From Aurantiochytrium sp. KH105 (taxonomy: Eukaryota > Sar > Bigyra > Thraustochytrida > Thraustochytriidae): DNA of 64,000 nucleotides. A program made the translations under genes and the position numbers. Where the stretch lies: NCBI GenBank assembly GCA_003116975.1, contig BGKB01000024.1:62001-126000 (forward strand), given 5' to 3'. The notes under the pieces are model-generated. The model was not told the origin of the DNA. It saw nothing but the letters and a program-made list of their open reading frames with translations, and ran no database searches. This document shows positions 59,965 through 64,000 of the stretch, one piece after another; the stretch's first letter is position 1, and every line of letters starts with the position of its first letter.

Positions 59965-60972
59965 ATGTCTTTCAAGAATTTTCGTGCGCTCAAGTCGCCA
60001 AATTCACCAACAACGCCTGCCTCGCCTGGGAATAGCGGAGTCGTAGGGCATAGCAGCAGTGGCAGCGGCGGCGGAAGTGTTGGTAAAATTGCGGGCGGCC
60101 TTTCGTACGGAAGTTTCCAAGGCAGCTTCAACGGTGCCAGCTTACTTCAGCTTCGAAGTCCTGAGGGTGCTACGAATACTGCAAGCTCTTTTGCCGCCGA
60201 TAACGATCTGCAACTGCTGCAACCTCCTGTCAGCGGCTACGACTACCTCATCAAAGTAGCTATTCTGGGTGATGCTGGAGTGGGTAAATCCACATTTCTC
60301 GATGCCGAAAACTACTTTGATGGCAAGCCTGGACCCATCGAGGGGTACTGGCATTCGACACTTCGGCAGAAATCGGGCAAACCCGTCACAGTCTTTGAAC
60401 CACGGCAACAATTATCTAAAACCTGTCCTTGCATTCGCATGAAGACACGCGATTATAAGTTCGACGAGCGAACATATCGTCTCGTCTTTTGGGACTGTCC
60501 AGGGGATAAACAGGAGCAGCAGCGTACGGTGCATCTTGCAGGGGGCGCGGTTGCCGTCTTTTATCTTTTTGACCTCACATCGGAGGCGTCCTTTACGAGC
60601 ATTGAAGACTGGCTCAACCTTACCGCGAAACCCTTCGGCAATGCAGTGCGTTTTCTCATCGGAAATAAAGATAACTGCATGGAACGTCCGCGAGAAGTCT
60701 CCAAGCTCCGCGCCGAGGCCTTTGCGCGTTCGCAAGGACTTATTTACTTTGAAATTGACGCCAAATCAAACATTCGTTGCAGCAGCGTCTTCCGCACGCT
60801 TCTTAGTAAAGTCATCGAGCGCGCGCCTCGAAGCATGGACCCTCGACTCTTTCGCGAGGCGAATGTCCGCCCTGGCACCAAGACTCTTGCAGATGCAGAG
60901 TTCCGTACCAAGCACCGCCCTCTTGCAAACGCCAAGAACGAACACGCAACGTTTCATCTTAACTGGTTATGA
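59965..60972 (+). CDS. Atypical Ras/Rab-like small GTPase
   Basis: This 335-residue protein has about 90 low-complexity residues (Ser/Gly-rich) before the G-domain. The P-loop GDAGVGKST (102-110) is intact. Switch I is replaced by a long segment (about 120-165) with Cys-Pro-Cys. G3 reads WDCPGDKQE instead of WDTAGQE, so the catalytic Gln is displaced. G4 reads GNKDN instead of NKxD, and G5 reads EIDAKSN in place of ETSAKxN. The rest follows the Ras fold (VFYLFDLTSEASFTSIEDWL). There is no C-terminal prenylation Cys; the protein ends FHLNWL. It is probably slow at, or incapable of, canonical hydrolysis and may act as a GTP-bound scaffold; this is inference. Its stop is only 33 bp from the stop of the convergent neighbour. 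Confidence 0.85.
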   Translation: MSFKNFRALKSPNSPTTPASPGNSGVVGHSSSGSGGGSVGKIAGGLSYGSFQGSFNGASLLQLRSPEGATNTASSFAADNDLQLLQPPVSGYDYLIKVAILGDAGVGKSTFLDAENYFDGKPGPIEGYWHSTLRQKSGKPVTVFEPRQQLSKTCPCIRMKTRDYKFDERTYRLVFWDCPGDKQEQQRTVHLAGGAVAVFYLFDLTSEASFTSIEDWLNLTAKPFGNAVRFLIGNKDNCMERPREVSKLRAEAFARSQGLIYFEIDAKSNIRCSSVFRTLLSKVIERAPRSMDPRLFREANVRPGTKTLADAEFRTKHRPLANAKNEHATFHLNWL

Positions 60973-61005
60973 CACATTTTTATTCGCCCAGGCGACTTGG
61001 AAAAT

Positions 61006-64000
61006 TTAAGCTTCGACGAGTTTCTGTTCTTCCTCATCTTGGCCCTGATTGATTTCCTCGTCGCCAGGTGTGGCCCCTTCTCGTGCAGGGCCGTTGCTAG
61101 CTTTGCTTGCTTTGGGAGAGAGCGCTTCGTCTCCGGCCATGTCCACGTCGCCGAGCTTGGCGACCCCCGGTTTCAATTCCGAAATGTCCACGTCGAGCTT
61201 GCTGGCCACTGCGGCGAGCTCCTTGTTGGCGACGTCCTGGAAGCCCTCCACTGCGCGGTCGATCTTCTTACGTCGCTCTTTCGCGATCGAGCGCCTTCGC
61301 TCCTGCTCCTTGGCCTTTTCACTGATTCTTGCCTGCACCTCTTCATTTTTCCGTCGAGTCTCTTCCTCAATCTCTCGCGCCTTGGCGAGCGCTGCCTCCT
61401 TTTCTTGTTGGAGCTTTTCTGCCGCCTTTTTACGACGCTCTTCTTGCACGGCTCGCCGCTGTTCGTGTCGGACCTCCTGGGCGAGACGCTGTTCCTCGGC
61501 TCGCTTTCCGGCCGCCTTGCTCTTGGCCGTGAGCTCGATGCGTCGCCTGTCCGTGTGAAGCTCGCGCTTTTGTGCAGTCAATGCGGCATTCATCTCGCGC
61601 TCCAGCCTGACTTTGAGCAGAGCAGCTTCGGTTCGCTCTTGCTGAGCTTGTTTCTCCTGGACGGCCTCGAACTTCTCCCGGACCTTCTTCTTGTGAGCCT
61701 TTTCCTCTGCGAGACGTTGCTGCTCCTCTTCAGCAGCGCGGGCCTGCTTTTCGGCAATGTGCTTTTCCAACATTTTGCGATTTTGCGCTTGACGCGCGCG
61801 CCGGGCATTGTCTTTGCGCTCCTCGGCCTCGCGCTCGGCCTCTGCCCGAGCGGCAACCTCGGCCTCTTGCTTCGCTTTCAAGGCAGCTCGCTTCTCAGCT
61901 TGGGCCATGCTGATGCCCCGCAGTTGCTCTCTTCGACGCTGCATGTACTCTCGCTGCTTCAAATCCGCGGCACGGCGTTCGGCCTCTTCGCGTTTGCGAC
62001 GAGTTTCTGTCTTCTCCTGCTTGCGCAGCTGTAGATACTCTGATTCGGCGGCCTTCTCCTCGACACGAGCGAGAAAAGCCTTTTCCTTCTCGCTCAGCGG
62101 CGGATGATACACGCGCACAGACTTGCACCCTGGAGATGAAGGGGCGACTCCGTCACCGCCGTTTCCATTTCCGGCAGCGGCATCTTCGTCGGGTTCTTCG
62201 GATACAGAGACAACTACACGCGGTGGCGCGTTGCGTTCTTCTTTGTCAAACGTCAAGGTTGTGCCAAACCCAGTTCGAGCGGCTTTGGCCGCCCGTTGCT
62301 TGCGCAAAACTTCCTGCTGCCCGCTGATCTTCATTGCTGGATAGAGACGAGTGTCCACTGGAATTGTTGGTATAAAGTCCTTGCTGTTTACCCCGACGAC
62401 CTTGAGCACCTCGCTCCGCTTATTCTCGGACCGCACAGGCAGAGGAATAAGTAGATGTACGTTAAAGGTTGAGGCGAGAATTCCATCAATGACCTCGAGT
62501 GCTGCTGCCACAGCCTCTTGTCGCCCTCCCGCTTCTTCCGACCCACCAAGGCCCTCGGGAACGATGTGCTGGTACTCTGGGACCTCGTCGAGGTCGGCCC
62601 ACGACACGATGATTCTCTTTTGGTCCGGGTCCACGTGATCAAGCTTGACCTGATTTGGTGCATCCCTGATGGCTGAATCGCGAAGGTAGGCGAGCAGGGC
62701 CCCAACTCTGCGCGCTGGCTCGGGCTCGATACAGAATGCTGGCACCGTAGCTGCGCAGTACGCCAACGAACGAACAAATTCATCGTATGTTGCATCGACA
62801 GCAGGCTTGGTTTTGCCCTTGTAAAACGCAGCCTTGGCTTCGTTCTGGTTCATCACATTTGGGACCAAATGATATGTCCTGAGCAGCCTCAGCCAATGTT
62901 GCACGGAGAGAAGTCCGCGTTGCGCTTGCATCTCGTCAAAGGATTTGCCGAGGTGAATTCCGAGTCCTGTGCCCGGTTCGACGGCATGTCGAAAGACTGC
63001 TCGCAGGATATCCTCGAATCGAGTCAAAGCTTCTACCTCTTCATGATGCGAGGGTCCTGAGGCATGTGCTTGCGAATTGGGACCTTCGTCTCGAGCGCGG
63101 CGTTCTCGGATACGGCGATCAAATTTTTGGCGCAATAGGCGTCGTCGCTCGCGACGTTTTCGGCGGTCCTCTTCTGCCTTTGCACGCTGTGCTTCCTGCA
63201 CGGCTACGCGTCTTTGGCGGCAGCGTTCAATGTCGCGTTGCACCACCTCAGCGGCCGCACTTGGGAGCGCAGCGTACGAGGCGCGAGTTTGCCCGGTCGT
63301 CAACGACCGCAGCGTCTTCTTCGACCCCGACCTTCCGGTACCATGCATCGGCCTGCGTTCTTGGTCGCGCGCCTTCTCCTTTGCCCAGAAGTGCTCCACG
63401 AGCACGGACTCCAGGTCGCGCTTGCGCACGGCGCCTTGGCGTGGGGACTTGAACCTGCGCACCTTCTCCTGAACCTTGCGGTCCCGCAGAGCCTGCGAAT
63501 GTGGGCAGGCGAGAATGGCGCGCTTGGGCACGCTGTCTTCGTCCGAGTTCACGGCACGGAGGAAGGTGACCTTGTCCACGTAGCCCGAGTCCGCGACGTC
63601 GAGCGCCGCGAAAGCGTGCTCAAGGCCTGGGAATCGAGGTAGCGCGCGTTCGATGATCTGGCGCGCGGTGTTGGCGCTTTTCTTTTGTTCCTGCTGCATT
63701 TGCGCGCGTCTCGCTTTGGCGAGACCAGTCCCGAATCCCTGATGCTGGTGTTGCTGCTGGTGTTGCTGCTGCTGCTGCTGCTGCTGGCGCTGATTTTGCA
63801 CTCGTCGCGATGGATGCGCGCTCGGGTCAGCAGCAAGTGCCTCGTCCGCGCTACCAGGAAATGGCGAGGGTACTTGGCGCTGCTGCTGTGGCTGCTGTTG
63901 CTGCTGCTGCCCTGGGGCAAAAGGACTGGCCCCGGAGACTGGCGAAGAAGGTAAGGCAAGAAGTGTTTTTCGCTGCGCACGAAGAGCCTCGGAAGTGGAC
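61006..64000 (-). CDS. Coiled-coil protein with poly-Gln N-terminal region, 5' end beyond window
   Basis: The frame is open from the right edge to a stop at 61006, about 997 codons, with no ATG in the first 60 or so; the true start is probably outside the window. The first part is Gln-rich (two Gln runs coded by CAG/CAA, about 63747-63790 and 63880-63912). A degenerate EF-hand-like stretch follows (FAALDVADSGYVDKVTFLRAV). The middle has a conserved-looking domain with TRFEDILRAVFRHA, LSVQHWLRLLRTYHLVP and IIVSWADLDEVPEYQHIVPE. The last 350 residues are a long, highly charged coiled coil (YMQRRREQLRGIS, RRKKAAEKLQQEKEAALAKA) ending in an acidic tail. I do not recognise the family. Long coiled coils with EF-hand remnants are frequent in flagellar proteins, but nothing here proves that. 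Confidence 0.8.
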   Translation of the reverse strand, partial: STSEALRAQRKTLLALPSSPVSGASPFAPGQQQQQQPQQQRQVPSPFPGSADEALAADPSAHPSRRVQNQRQQQQQQQQHQQQHQHQGFGTGLAKARRAQMQQEQKKSANTARQIIERALPRFPGLEHAFAALDVADSGYVDKVTFLRAVNSDEDSVPKRAILACPHSQALRDRKVQEKVRRFKSPRQGAVRKRDLESVLVEHFWAKEKARDQERRPMHGTGRSGSKKTLRSLTTGQTRASYAALPSAAAEVVQRDIERCRQRRVAVQEAQRAKAEEDRRKRRERRRLLRQKFDRRIRERRARDEGPNSQAHASGPSHHEEVEALTRFEDILRAVFRHAVEPGTGLGIHLGKSFDEMQAQRGLLSVQHWLRLLRTYHLVPNVMNQNEAKAAFYKGKTKPAVDATYDEFVRSLAYCAATVPAFCIEPEPARRVGALLAYLRDSAIRDAPNQVKLDHVDPDQKRIIVSWADLDEVPEYQHIVPEGLGGSEEAGGRQEAVAAALEVIDGILASTFNVHLLIPLPVRSENKRSEVLKVVGVNSKDFIPTIPVDTRLYPAMKISGQQEVLRKQRAAKAARTGFGTTLTFDKEERNAPPRVVVSVSEEPDEDAAAGNGNGGDGVAPSSPGCKSVRVYHPPLSEKEKAFLARVEEKAAESEYLQLRKQEKTETRRKREEAERRAADLKQREYMQRRREQLRGISMAQAEKRAALKAKQEAEVAARAEAEREAEERKDNARRARQAQNRKMLEKHIAEKQARAAEEEQQRLAEEKAHKKKVREKFEAVQEKQAQQERTEAALLKVRLEREMNAALTAQKRELHTDRRRIELTAKSKAAGKRAEEQRLAQEVRHEQRRAVQEERRKKAAEKLQQEKEAALAKAREIEEETRRKNEEVQARISEKAKEQERRRSIAKERRKKIDRAVEGFQDVANKELAAVASKLDVDISELKPGVAKLGDVDMAGDEALSPKASKASNGPAREGATPGDEEINQGQDEEEQKLVEA

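Noticed and set aside
1-64000. tRNA, rRNA and spliceosomal RNA genes
   Set aside because: I scanned by eye for B-box-like and cloverleaf patterns; the GGTTCGATTCC near 21848 is inside CEP76. None was convincing, though a covariance-model search could still find small RNAs.

Overview
This window is nuclear DNA of a GC-rich, intron-poor, flagellate-type microbial eukaryote. The best guess is a thraustochytrid-like stramenopile (Labyrinthulomycetes). That guess rests on high GC, very long intronless ORFs, only two short introns, the simple-sequence intergenic DNA, and a gene set mixing ciliary/centriolar genes (CEP76, TTLL) with a free-standing tryptophan synthase beta chain and a GbpA/GbpB-like cyclic-nucleotide enzyme. 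The placement is an inference and no marker gene proves it. I see no rRNA, tRNA, CRISPR array or intact transposon.

Layout, left to right. 1-12 kb: a gene running off the left edge that joins a histidine-phosphatase domain to an inositol-polyphosphate kinase (-), then the giant rRNA-processing HEAT protein UTP20 (-). 14-18 kb: an acidic protein of unknown function (+) and a TPR-like/J-domain protein (-). 19.8-26.6 kb: CEP76 (+), the 60S-assembly GTPase NOG1 (-) and eIF2A (+, one intron); NOG1 and eIF2A share a 421-bp divergent promoter. 29-34 kb: inositol-3-phosphate synthase (-) and tryptophan synthase beta (-). 35-43 kb: a metallo-beta-lactamase/cyclic-nucleotide-binding protein like Dictyostelium GbpA/GbpB (-) and a degenerate mitochondrial carrier with a probable thioredoxin-like tail (+). 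43-50.5 kb: TAF9 (+, one intron), a TTLL2-like tubulin ligase (+) and an inward-rectifier K+ channel with an odd filter and a large insertion (-). 53.9-64 kb: a PDZ/RhoGEF (+), an SARP-repeat protein (-), an atypical Ras-like GTPase (+) and a coiled-coil protein running off the right edge (-).

The genes are independent eukaryotic units, not operons. Themes recur: ribosome production and translation (UTP20, NOG1, eIF2A), inositol metabolism (inositol-3-phosphate synthase makes the ring; the fused kinase probably makes inositol pyrophosphates), cilium/centriole (CEP76, TTLL) and signalling (cyclic-nucleotide phosphodiesterase candidate, RhoGEF, GTPase, Kir channel).

Intergenic DNA is rich in microsatellites and minisatellites. 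GC-rich codon use produces long false ORFs antisense to nearly every gene; these are left out. Starts given are first plausible ATG codons; several longer frames begin only with GTG/TTG and were trimmed. The best candidate for something undescribed is the phosphatase-kinase fusion at the left edge.
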